From NCBI GenBank assembly GCA_019828595.1, contig JAHQRK010000001.1, positions 2,542,001 to 2,606,000 of the forward strand: a stretch of 64,000 bases of DNA, written 5' to 3'. This DNA comes from Aphanomyces cochlioides (lineage: Eukaryota; Oomycota; Saprolegniomycetes; Saprolegniales; Verrucalvaceae). The notes below the pieces were generated by a model. That model was given only the letters and a program-made list of their open reading frames with translations, was not told the origin of the DNA and did not search any database. Shown here piece after piece: positions 30,995 through 40,361 of this stretch. How positions within the stretch are numbered: the stretch's first letter is position 1; the number at the start of each line of letters is the position of its first letter. Both the position numbers and the translations under genes were made by a program.

Positions 30995-33613
30995 TCAAAC
31001 AAACTTGGCACCCAATGCCCAGCCCATGTAGGCATAGACATCGGCAGCTTCTTGCAATCCTTTGCTAGTTGGTTTGCCAGCACCATGGCCTGCCTTTGTT
31101 TCAATGCGAATCAACAACGGATTCTTCTGGTCTGGATGCGATCCCAATTTGTGCTGCACCTCCGCGATCAATTTGAGGGAATGCAGTGGCACTACACGGT
31201 CATCGTGGTCGCCCGTGGTCAACAAGAACGCGGGGAAACCGCCATGGTCGTTGTCCAAACCGACACTCTTTGCTTCGAACGAGGGCACGTTGTGAATAGG
31301 GGAATATTTGTACAAGTATTCGAAATCCTCAGCGACATCAGGGTTGCCGTAATCTGTGCACCAGCCATGACCGCAGGTAAATTTGTGGAAACGAAGCATG
31401 TCCATGACACCAACAGCGGCCACGGCGCATTTGAAGAGGTCGGGGCGTTGGTTTGCGCAGGCAGCAACGAGCAAACCACCATTGGAACCACCGTGAATTG
31501 CAATCTTGGACGCATTCGTGTAGCCTTCCTTGATCAAATATTCAGCCGCGCTTTGGAAATCATCAAACACATTTTGCTTGTTGCCAAATGTGCCAGCTTG
31601 ATGCCAGTCCTTGCCGTATTCACCACCGCCACGTAGCGATGGCAGCGCCAACATGCCGTTGAAATGCTGAACGAAGATGGTTCGGCTTGCCGAGAATGCT
31701 GGCGTAAGAGAAATGTTGAAGCCACCGTAGCCGTACAAGTAAGTTGGGATATCGCCAGTGCGAGGAATATTCTTCTTAGAGACCAAAAACATGGGGATTT
31801 GAGTGCCATCTTTGGAGGGATACCAAACTTGCTTGGCTTCGAAGTCGTCAGGTGAGAAGCCAGGAACCGAAGCTTGACGAAACAAAGTTGGGCTACTCGT
31901 TGCTGGGTCTGTCAAATCTTCACGATAGATCGATCCAGGATACAAAAACGAGATGAACTTGAAGAAGAGTTCAGGAGAACTACGTTTGCAAGAAACTCCA
32001 ACGCTGCCAATGCTGGGCAAGGCGATATTGCGCACAAATTCACCATTGAGGTTGTACAGACGGATGGTGTCGCTAGCGTCCTTGAGGTATTCCAAGACGA
32101 GCAAATCTTCTCGCACGACATGAGCAACCGTGAGGACATCTTGGTTCTCAGGGATCACCTCAATCCACGAGATGGAGTTCGCAAAAATATTTTCACACTT
32201 GATGATACGTTTGCGAGGAGCATCAAAATTCGTGAGGATGAAAAATTCAGGGCCGTTGTTGAGCACGTAGTCGTAGCTGAAATCCATGTTGTCGATGACA
32301 GTGTGAACAGGCACGCTTTGCTTATCCTTGGATGATTCAATAAAGTTGATGGCGTCGGTCAATTTGGATACAAAGAGCATGTTTGCATCCTTGCAGCCGT
32401 CAGTCACAGTGATGAGGAGGTAGTCTCCGTCATCGGACACTGACGCGCCAATGTAATATGGGTATAAATATATTCAAAGAAAATATATTTAAATATTGTG
32501 CTTTTTGGGGAAATTTCCCAATTAGGCGCGGTTTGTTCAATCGTTCCAAATTTGTTTTAAGCCATTTGATTGGCTAATAATCGAAAAATTTCGACTAATT
32601 TGACAAAATATGGTACCGTTTTTCGAATCAGCCAATGAAATCTATGGGATCGGTTTGCGGATCGATTTGCCGGCGCGATTCGATTGAGCACCAACCCAAA
32701 ATTTGTATCAAATCGATAATATGTGTAAAAAAATAAATAATTCTTGGAATTCTACCTATGAATAAATTATTTCTTCATTACTGATAGATAAATATATTTC
32801 CGGAGTGTTTCTACGTTGGTGGCAAGGGCATGCGAGCAAGAAAATGCGCCTGCCACAGCAGGTGAAATGAGTTTGACTGAGCGAGCGTTGAAGCGCCACC
32901 GTCGCAACGATACTCCTAGCGTGTACATGGATTGTCGCTACGTATTTGCTTCCTACAAGCAAATTATGCGAGCGTTTTTTCTCGATTGCCAATCACCAAT
33001 GGTGACAGACGCGGCCGTTTGTTGCCTTCGAATTTTGAAGCTCAAATGTTTTTGCATGAAATGTTGCTTATTGGGGAATCGACGATGTGATCGCCACACT
33101 CAACGAACATCAAGACGGATCTAAGCGACAATGAGCCATAACTCAGTGCGCGATTCATGCATGTAGACCAGGAATAATTCGAATAATTTATTCCATTGCA
33201 TGTTGCTTGCAAATAAATATATTCTTTCATTCGAGTATATGGAATAATATTAAATAGTATTTTCCCCTTGACTGCTTCTCAGGGTAAGAAATGACAAACA
33301 AATCTTCGCTTTGATCGGTGCCAATCTTGTGGAAGTGAATCGCAGGAATTTCGTTCAAGTCAGTTTCCGTGCCGGCAGTCTTTCCATTGGCACTGGATTG
33401 TGCGACATAGAGCAACCCCACCGGACACGCTAAACTGCTAAATTTGGTGAATCTGGCGTTAGGTTGATTTGATACGAATTTCCAGACCCCGTCCAATCGA
33501 ATCACGCCGGCTGATCGATTCACCAATCGACGCCATTGGCGATTGTGATTGGCTGAATAAAATATTAAAGAAAGTACAGTTCCCATGAGAGTAAGTACTA
33601 TTCTAATTTTCAT
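30995..33613 (-). pseudogene. Prolyl oligopeptidase gene, interrupted and 5'-truncated
   Basis: The 3' block (32455-30995) encodes about 485 residues from the beta-propeller (GASVSDDGDYLLITV) through a complete alpha/beta-hydrolase domain. Catalytic serine is in IHGGSNGG, aspartate in GDHDDRVVP, histidine in TKAGHGAG; YLYGYGGFN and LRGGGEYGKDWH are also typical of PREP (S9A). About 830 bp further upstream, 33470-33285 encodes the preceding propeller segment (GTETDLNEIPAIHFHKIG, TDQSEDLFVISYPE), after a damaged FTKFSSLA region. The two pieces would be nearly adjacent in an intact PREP. The A/T-rich insert between them has no splice sites at sensible points and is far longer than local introns. 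The first 200 or so residues are missing. An independent start at 32440 could still give a partial protein, but it would lack much of the propeller. Confidence 0.8.
32456..33284. mobile_element. Unidentified insertion in the prolyl oligopeptidase gene
   Basis: About 830 bp of A/T-rich DNA lies between two adjacent PREP coding segments. It contains AAATATATT motifs near both ends and a more G+C-rich core (about 32806-33120) with a plus-strand frame including SVYMDCRYVFASYKQIMRAF that I do not recognise. No clear terminal inverted repeats or transposase are visible. ATATTA occurs at both junctions and could be a target duplication, but the region is too A/T-rich to be sure. Confidence 0.45.
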
Positions 33614-34249
33614 TCATCCAATGTATTGGCGCGATTGGAGATTGATACAAAAAACGAATCCAAATTGGGAAATTTCTAGCGAATCCACAACACGTGTCCG
33701 GATAATTTTTCCCACCGCACGCGCTATATTCATTGTAGACCGCTTACGCTTTAGGCGCAGTCCCCTCACATCCACAACAAAACAAACGAACAATTTACCG
33801 CGAGTATGATGAACAGCAAATGCTAAATTTACAAATACAAACTCCGTTGCGACTTTTGAAAATAACAATTCTGGATAAAAATATTCAGAATCTCTACAAA
33901 ACTTTTCATAATATTGATCAAAAATTCCTTAAAATTTCTAGATGTCTTTTTAACATCATGATCGACATCAAGCTTCTTCATTTGCGAGCTCAAGTCAGAG
34001 AAGAATTATGCTTCGTTTGAAATTTTCAATCAACCAGTGTTAAATGACACTGATACATTCAGCGTCATTGTAAATTTTATATACTTGTGATAATAAGCCA
34101 ATCACAAAATTTACCTTGGCCAATTTGAGAGATTGTCAAATGAATCCTACTTGTTTGGCTCGGAAATTGTACCAAATCAACTCTGTGTCTTGCCTTGACT
34201 GCGAAACACATTTTTTGAGATTTACATTTCGACCCCTGGTAAGTAAGTA
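33614..34249. other. A/T-rich spacer with dispersed repeat copy
   Basis: No gene seen. Positions 33737-33764 hold AGACCGCTTACGCTTTAGGC followed by GCAGTC, which recurs almost exactly at 38553-38579. TGTCCGGATAA occurs at 33695. Confidence 0.4.
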
Positions 34250-34578
34250 CAGTGGGTCACATAAGTGTCCGTACAGACGAAAAAATCATTTTTTTGGATT
34301 ATTTCAAAAAATATTACTCGGCCAATCAAACTAATTACACTGTCAGAGAGAGAAAAAATAGACGAATTAAACAATTCAATTGGCGAATCACATCTTAGAA
34401 TGAGGAAAGCAAAATTTCTGAAAGAAATAAGTACCACTGTCAAAAGTGTCCGTGCAAGATGCGTTTGACAGACATATCAACCAACGACCTCTTGAACTAC
34501 TCATTTCTCGATTAACCTATCCTAATCATGACTTGAAACCTTTTTTTTGCACCATCTTTACCTTCCTCCAGGGCACCT

Positions 34579-34680
34579 CGACGCGAATATTCCGACGACT
34601 TGAAGCAACTCATTATTCGCCATCTCCTTGAAGGCAAATCTTATCGCCGAAATTGTTTTAATCCCTCGTTCAAGTGTTCA
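34579..34680 (+). pseudogene. Tc1 transposase, 5' fragment
   Basis: REYSDDLKQLIIRHLLEGKS is the first helix-turn-helix of a Tc1-like transposase. The frame runs directly into the left end of the nested mariner element at 34684 and resumes in altered frames after 36470. Confidence 0.7.
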
Positions 34681-34683
34681 ATA

Positions 34684-36468
34684 CTACTCTGTCCCAAATT
34701 ATTGTGTGATTTTCAGGGAATTTGCCTTCAAAAATCGATTATTATGTTTTACAGTGTATGGAATGAACCAATCGAAAGCCGAGTAGAGCCACTTTGCCAC
34801 CTTGCAATTGGGCGAATCAAATAGCTCGTGGAATCCAACCATTTCTGTGGACAAAAATTAAAATTCACTAATAAAAATAAAGCACCGAACTTGAATATTG
34901 TATAGAAAATTTAAAAAATACATAATATTTGAGAGGAAATGGAACTGACTAGACCTGTCAAACATAATTACCCAACATCTTGCGTATGGCCAGCAAACTT
35001 TCATTTTGCAATGCGCGGCAAGGACGTGACGCCAACAGTGAAGTTGGTCATCTTGCTGGACCTCGCTGACAAGTCGTCCGACGGCAAGCTCAAGCATGGC
35101 GCCATCAAACAAGTGGCCCAACGGCACTCTGTCAGTGCTAGTCTAGTTGCATCACTCTGGAAGTCCCACTGCTCCAAAGTCTTGCTGGCCGTTGCCAGGC
35201 CAAATCTGAATCACGCTGCTTTGCTCAACGAACTGCAACCGAAACGCAATGAAAAGTGCGGGCGCAAGCCTCGTCAAGCCCACGAAGTTCAAACGCTTGT
35301 GTCCGACCTTGAGTTCGAAAAAACAGAGACATACCGATGTGCTTCGTACAACACCTGCATCCCAAAATCATCACTACATCGTTACATGAGCCAAGGCATT
35401 CTTAAGAACTCGTCGAATTCAATCAAACCACGCCTCACAGAAGAGCACAAGAAAAATAGGGTTGAATTTTGTTTAAAACACTTAATTCAATCTTATGATT
35501 CTAACTCTGATGTCTTGGCTTTCTCGTTTCCAAGTTTTCAAGACACAATTCACATCGACGAGAAGATTTTTAAAGTCGACAAGATCAAGCGATCCTTTGT
35601 TTTGGCTCCATGGGAAAATCCACCTCCAAGATCGGCGCAGAATAAGCGCTTCATTGGGCAATTGATGTTTCTTTGTGATGTCGCGCGGCCACGTTGGGAT
35701 GCTCACCGTAACTGTTGGTTTGATGGAAAGTTGGGGATTTGGCCTTTTGCCGAGGTCATTCCAGCTCGACGATCGTCAGCTAATCGTGTTGCTGGTACAC
35801 CTGAACTTTCTCCTCTGTCAGTTACTACTCCTGTTTTCAGGAAATTTTTGGAGGAACTTGTGCGACCTGCGATTGAAGAGAAGTGGCCTCGTGATGGTGT
35901 TCGTCATGTGTACCTTCAGTGCGACAACGCTTCCACGCATCCGCGAGCTGGCCATTGGTTCACCACGTCAAGTTTGACAGTTGAAATTGTTTGCCAGCCG
36001 GCTCAGTCACCAGATCTAAATGTACTAGATCTAGGTTACTTCAACGCAATTCAGTCGCTTCAGCAAAAGAAACGAACGAAGACACTAGAAGATCTTGTGC
36101 ATGCTGTACATGAATCATTTCTAGAGTTAAGTCGTGAGACTCTCGATAACATATTTTATACTTGGTGTGCATGCATGGAGCAGGTGATGCTCCATGCTGG
36201 TGATAACCAATACAAGATCCCCCATACAAATAAAAGCCAACTTAGACGACATGGACATGGCTTGCCCAGCTCTTATGAATGTTCTCAAGAAGCGGCAACG
36301 ACGGCTGCGCTCGTTCTTCTCAAATAGCACCTTGATTTAAGGCAATTCACTTTTATTTCGAATATATTTCTTCCAATCAGATTGTATAATTTAATATCTA
36401 CCAATGATATTACTTTCGAATTAGGGATAGGAATAAGCCAAACCACACAATAAAATGGGACAGAGTAG
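34684..36468 (+). mobile_element. Plant-type mariner-like element nested in the Tc1 element
   Basis: A 1785-bp element with terminal inverted repeats. Left: CTACTCTGTCCCAAATTATT; the reversed right end: CTACTCTGTCCCATTTTATT. Including the TA on each side, 27 of the first 30 bases match. The CTxxxTCTGTCCCA start resembles plant mariner and Stowaway ends. TA flanks both sides. It holds one long open transposase frame. Insertion interrupts the Tc1 transposase, so it is the younger element. Confidence 0.88.
34939..36327 (+). CDS. Mariner-like (plant MLE-type) DDD transposase
   Basis: An uninterrupted frame of 462 residues. The N-terminal 130 residues carry a helix-turn-helix region (KLVILLDLADKS, AIKQVAQRHSVSASLVASLW). 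The catalytic domain shows IHIDEKIF (first Asp), FIGQLMFLCDVARPR, FDGKLGIWPFAEVIPARR, VYLQCDNASTH (second Asp) and PAQSPDLNVLDLGYFNAIQS (third Asp). The C-terminus keeps KTLEDLVHAVHESF and YKIPH. These blocks match plant mariner-like transposases closely. The gap between the second and third Asp is 29 residues, against 39 in plant DD39D elements. It is the only apparently intact transposase in the window and may be active. Confidence 0.88.
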   Translation: MELTRPVKHNYPTSCVWPANFHFAMRGKDVTPTVKLVILLDLADKSSDGKLKHGAIKQVAQRHSVSASLVASLWKSHCSKVLLAVARPNLNHAALLNELQPKRNEKCGRKPRQAHEVQTLVSDLEFEKTETYRCASYNTCIPKSSLHRYMSQGILKNSSNSIKPRLTEEHKKNRVEFCLKHLIQSYDSNSDVLAFSFPSFQDTIHIDEKIFKVDKIKRSFVLAPWENPPPRSAQNKRFIGQLMFLCDVARPRWDAHRNCWFDGKLGIWPFAEVIPARRSSANRVAGTPELSPLSVTTPVFRKFLEELVRPAIEEKWPRDGVRHVYLQCDNASTHPRAGHWFTTSSLTVEIVCQPAQSPDLNVLDLGYFNAIQSLQQKKRTKTLEDLVHAVHESFLELSRETLDNIFYTWCACMEQVMLHAGDNQYKIPHTNKSQLRRHGHGLPSSYECSQEAATTAALVLLK

Positions 36469-36470
36469 TA

Positions 36471-37144
36471 CATCGTAGAGAAGTTTAAAACTCTCAGAAT
36501 GTTCTCGAATTTTGCACGCCATGGTCGTCCCCGACTGACCACGTAATCCCTCGATCGTCTTATCGTGCGTGAAGCAAAAAAAAGACCACCGTGCAAGCGC
36601 CGAGACCATAGCGGATGGTCTTGATGTCTACTACGACACTCAAGTCTTCCCAGAGACCGTTCGCCGAAGAATCCGCGAGACTGGGATGAACGGTCGGGCT
36701 GCGTTCAAGAAACCCTACCTCTCGAAAGCCAACAAGAAAAAGAGGCTCGATTTTGCCTGGGAATACCACCTCCTCTCTGCGTCCTACTGGGAAAAGGTGG
36801 TTTTCACTGATGAAAGTCCCTTTAACCTTCATGGTTCGAGCGGTAGCATCTATTTCTGGCGGAAACCAGGCGAGGAATACCTCGGCCAGTGCCTTGTCCC
36901 AACCTTCAAAAGTGGCAGGGACTTTGTCATGGTTTGGGGGCCATGTCATGGTCTGTGCTTTATCTTTCAACAAGATAATGCCCCTATTTATAAAGCTCGT
37001 ATTGTTGACTCGTTTTTCGATGAAAATGCCATCGAAACGTTGCCTTACCCCCCGCAAAGTCCCGATCTAAATCCAATTGCCCAAGAGACTCGATATGGTC
37101 ATTGCCAATCGTGGTGGACATACAAAGTATTAGCTTTCAGCTAA
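36471..37144 (+). pseudogene. Tc1 transposase, 3' catalytic fragment
   Basis: After the nested element, IVEKFKT and GRPRLTT segments in a damaged frame are followed, from about 36569, by RRIRETGMNGRAAFKKPYLS, VVFTDESPF (first Asp), FVMVWG and FQQDNAPI (second Asp). About 40 residues normally found between the last two blocks are missing. The third acidic position of the DD34E triad, after SPDLNPI, is alanine. Stop codons break the helix-turn-helix to catalytic linker. Clearly inactive. Confidence 0.85.
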
Positions 37145-37621
37145 ATGTCAATAAGATGCATTTTTTATTGTTTGCACGGACACTCTCGACAGTGGTTCTA
37201 TAATTTGGACTAAAATTACTAATTGACGCGAGCACGCCATCCGTCATAAAGGTCTTCAAAATGCTCCTCTTTACTTCATCGAGGCATCACTGCTTTCGTT
37301 TGAACGATTCGGCTTTTATCTTGTTTTTAAGTTCAGAAAATACCCATATTTTCCATCTGCACGGACACTTATGTGATCCACTGTATATGGTGCAAATGGA
37401 GAAATTTTCGAATAGACTGTTCAATATATATGTGATTTTATGATGATTTCAAAATTAGTCGTATTATCTTTGAATAGAAATTGTCCTACTCATTTAGATA
37501 TTAGATACATTTGAGAGCAATAAAATACCTCTCACAATTGACTATTTCACATTCGTCATAGTATTAATTAGTCAAAACATTGCAATATCTCTTCAAAATA
37601 ATTTGAATATAAATTTCGCTT

Positions 37622-37662
37622 CTCACTCACACAACATAATAATATTATGTTGTGTGAGTGAG
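37622..37662. repeat. Perfect 19-bp-arm inverted repeat
   Basis: CTCACTCACACAACATAAT, a 3-base AAT centre, and its exact complement. It would form a strong cruciform or RNA hairpin in otherwise A/T-rich non-coding DNA. Confidence 0.95.
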
Positions 37663-38210
37663 AGTTTATAGTATATTACACTACAAAGAATCTTAGAATA
37701 CAAGTATATCGTATTTTTATTCATACTTAGATCAAGTCTAATGAGGACGGACAACTTCCAGACAACTCCCCCAAAATCTGCATTTTCAGTAAATTCATAA
37801 ATTATGGCATATCAATATTTGAGACATCTGGATAACAATCATGACATTTAATTATCCTTTATAAATATGGATATAAAATTTATTGATAATTTTCAATTGC
37901 TTCTTGACTCTGGAATCTTTAAACTGAAATTCAGCCAATCAAAGTTCGTACGAGAGAATTCCTCCATATTTTATTGAAATGAGTTCCCAATCATACCTGT
38001 CACCAAAATCTATCATTTTCATTTTGCCTCTGGGACATCAAGAGAGATATGATCATTTGGCTGAAAGTGGATGTGCCAAAAAATTGATTTTGGATAAAGA
38101 AAATGGTTTGGTGTTTAGAGGAGTCCTTGAGATATCATCATCAAAACAATACTTTTCACATTTTTCAGAGAATTTCTATTTCGATTCCTGTTTTTGGAGG
38201 AAAGAAAATA

Positions 38211-38274
38211 GTCTGTCCCTTTACTTTACTCGATAAAGTAATCTAAACGCTTTACTTTAGTAAAGGGGACAGAC
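38211..38274. repeat. Inverted repeat with GTCTGTCCC ends
   Basis: GTCTGTCCCTTTACTTTA at the left pairs with TTTAGTAAAGGGGACAGAC at the right (one extra G). A related segment with GATAAAGTAAA and GGGGGACAGAC recurs at about 42776-42886. Confidence 0.8.
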
Positions 38275-38649
38275 AAACGATTCAAAATAATTTGTGTTTC
38301 TCAAATTATACGACTATTTCAAATTATCTATTTGGATATTGTGACATTTTTATAATTGTATTTTTGCTGATTTTAGTAAGATGAATAATTACACTTGAAT
38401 AAAGTATTTGCAATAAAGAATGAAATAAACATTTCGATTATCATTTTTATCTATTTTGTCCTGAGATAAGCCATGACGACAAGATTACAAGAGACAAAAC
38501 TGCAAAGCCCATCTAAAATCTTCACCCTAACGCAGTGGAGACTGCGAATTGAAGACCGCTTACGCTTTGGCGCAGTCTCCTGAGGACTAACAAATACAGA
38601 GTGATTTTATATGTACCATGATATTGTGTGAACTACTCAAATTTTCCTA

Positions 38650-38674
38650 CGGCGATTGGTTCAACCAATCGCCG
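38650..38674. repeat. 25-bp palindrome
   Basis: CGGCGATTGGTT and AACCAATCGCCG flank a single central C. The arms are exact complements. Confidence 0.9.
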
Positions 38675-39445
38675 AATCGCCAGACCTCTGAAATATAATG
38701 CACATATCAATTTTAGAAGGTAATTTTGACTCTTTGTTGAAGTCTGATCGGGACGGTACACGAAATCGATGAAGCATTGTCGCTGCGCTGGCGAGGCCAG
38801 TGACCTCTCCGCTCAACGTGAAGAGCGCTGAGTAATGTGGAATGCTCTACGAGATGACGTCGCCCTGCGAAGTCATTCAGAGTCATAGAGATTAAGTGCC
38901 ACCCCCAGCATTTTTCACACAAACTTAGGTCAGTTTTCAGCCAATCAATTGAAAGTAAAATTATTTTTATCCAATCATATCGTCTGGTCGATTTGCAGGC
39001 GATTGGAAATATCGCCTGAAATTGGCAAATTTGGACGGAAATCACAATATGGACCCCGGCAGACAAAATGATGCTTATGGGGTTTTGTTGAAGTTCGAGT
39101 TAGCTACGCAGTGCGATATAGCATTGTTTCAGCTATATGTCGATGGTCTAAGGCCCCCAGAAGTCGTAGTGGTTTCGAAGATATCGTCTTAGGCGTGACT
39201 GCCATACTGCAGTTTTCAATTTTGTCGAAATTATTTTCTTTACACCATTGGATAATATTTGGCATGGGCTATCGAATACTGGCATCCGATTGGCTTGAAA
39301 CGCACTGGAAGATGCTCAAAACACAGAAAATAGATTTTTAACCGGATTATCCGTAAAGAATTTTGACGAAATTTTGGATGAAATTGTCTTCGCTAGAGCT
39401 GTCGAGTCATTTCAATATTCACTCTCGTCCGAGTCTTCAGCACAC

Positions 39446-39468
39446 CAGGTTATATATTATATAACCTG
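39446..39468. repeat. 23-bp palindrome
   Basis: CAGGTTATATA and TATATAACCTG flank a single T. The arms are exact complements. Confidence 0.9.
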
Positions 39469-40361
39469 TAAATAGAGAACATTGGTTGACATGAAGTTGA
39501 ATGCAAATCACATTCAAAGCCCGCTTTCCCTCCTTGAGACTCGTGCGTGTGTGATATGTCTTGAAGTCCAAAACCTTATTTGATTGAAGGGTTTAGAAGG
39601 TTTAGGTCATTGGTCGATTTTTTGTCTTTTTTATGGGATTCTATTGTTTCCTCAAAGTTTTTTTTATTTTGTTGGATTCTTTGATTGGCTCCAAGTCATT
39701 TTTTGTTTTATCGGATTGTTTGATTGGCTCCATGTCTATAGGGGTCTAAAAGTAGATATTTCTATCCTGCTAAAATGTATATTTGTTCTTACCCATGATA
39801 AAATATATTTTGTACAGTATCCACAATTGAACTGTTAAAATTAATATTTTCAAGAATCGGCGATGTCGACACCAAAGAGATCCACATGCGCAGGCACACA
39901 AATAACCAAAGGGCTCAAAAACCAAAGGGCACAAGTAGCAAAGCACCACAGCGTAGAGCAGAATAAACCTCACAAACTCGACTTCTGTACGACAGCTCTA
40001 TAAGCTCGATTATCAGCCTTCAAGGAATGTAAAGACACTGGTTTAGATTATTGCTTTAAACAACCTATCACAACCTCCAGTGCAATCACAAACAATGAAT
40101 TTAACGAGAACAGCTCTAGTCTACTAGTTGCGTGTGGAAAATCACGAGTTTCTACCGGTCAGACGCACATTAAACGTAATTCGTCGAGAGAAATACTAAA
40201 AATAAGATAAAATTTTTCAATTGCTGAGAGATTTCCCAATAAATTCGTTATATTCATTTTCTTTGACATTTTTTGTTTGGGATTCAGTATGACTATGTTT
40301 CTGTATATTTTTCTGTCGAATTTGCTGAGAAGCCCCTCAGCAAAAGACTTAGCCAATAGCA

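Larger units (their letters stand above)
34250..37383 (+). mobile_element. Decayed Tc1-type transposon with IR/DR ends, split by a nested element
   Basis: The ends are inverted repeats: the left starts CAGTGGGTCACATAAGTGTC, the reversed right end starts CAGTGGATCACATAAGTGTC, each flanked by TA. A second, inner inverted pair (34432-34457 and 37170-37195) shares the core AGTGTCCGTGCA with the outer ends. So each terminus carries two direct repeats, the IR/DR layout known from Tc1-like elements such as Sleeping Beauty. Without the nested mariner the element is about 1.35 kb. Its transposase is broken: an N-terminal helix-turn-helix piece (REYSDDLKQLIIRHLLEG) lies at about 34579-34640 and the catalytic part after 36470. 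Confidence 0.85.
37384..40361. other. A/T-rich region with hairpins and dispersed repeats, no genes
   Basis: About 3 kb without a supportable gene. Structures seen: a 19-bp perfect hairpin at 37622-37662; inverted GTCTGTCCC..GGGACAGAC ends at 38211-38274; GGAGACTGCG/CGCAGTCTCC arms at 38536-38580; a 25-bp palindrome at 38650-38674; a 23-bp palindrome at 39446-39468; and an imperfect tandem duplication of a TTTGATTGGCTCCA-containing unit at about 39658-39735. CCAATC and ATTGG pentamers are frequent. Confidence 0.55.

Noticed and set aside
32816..33124. Plus-strand frame inside the prolyl oligopeptidase insertion
   Set aside because: It has some protein-like character but no ATG, no recognised family and no exons around it; not called as a gene.
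38713..39066. 117-residue minus-strand frame
   Set aside because: It lies in A/T-rich repeat DNA and shows no family features.
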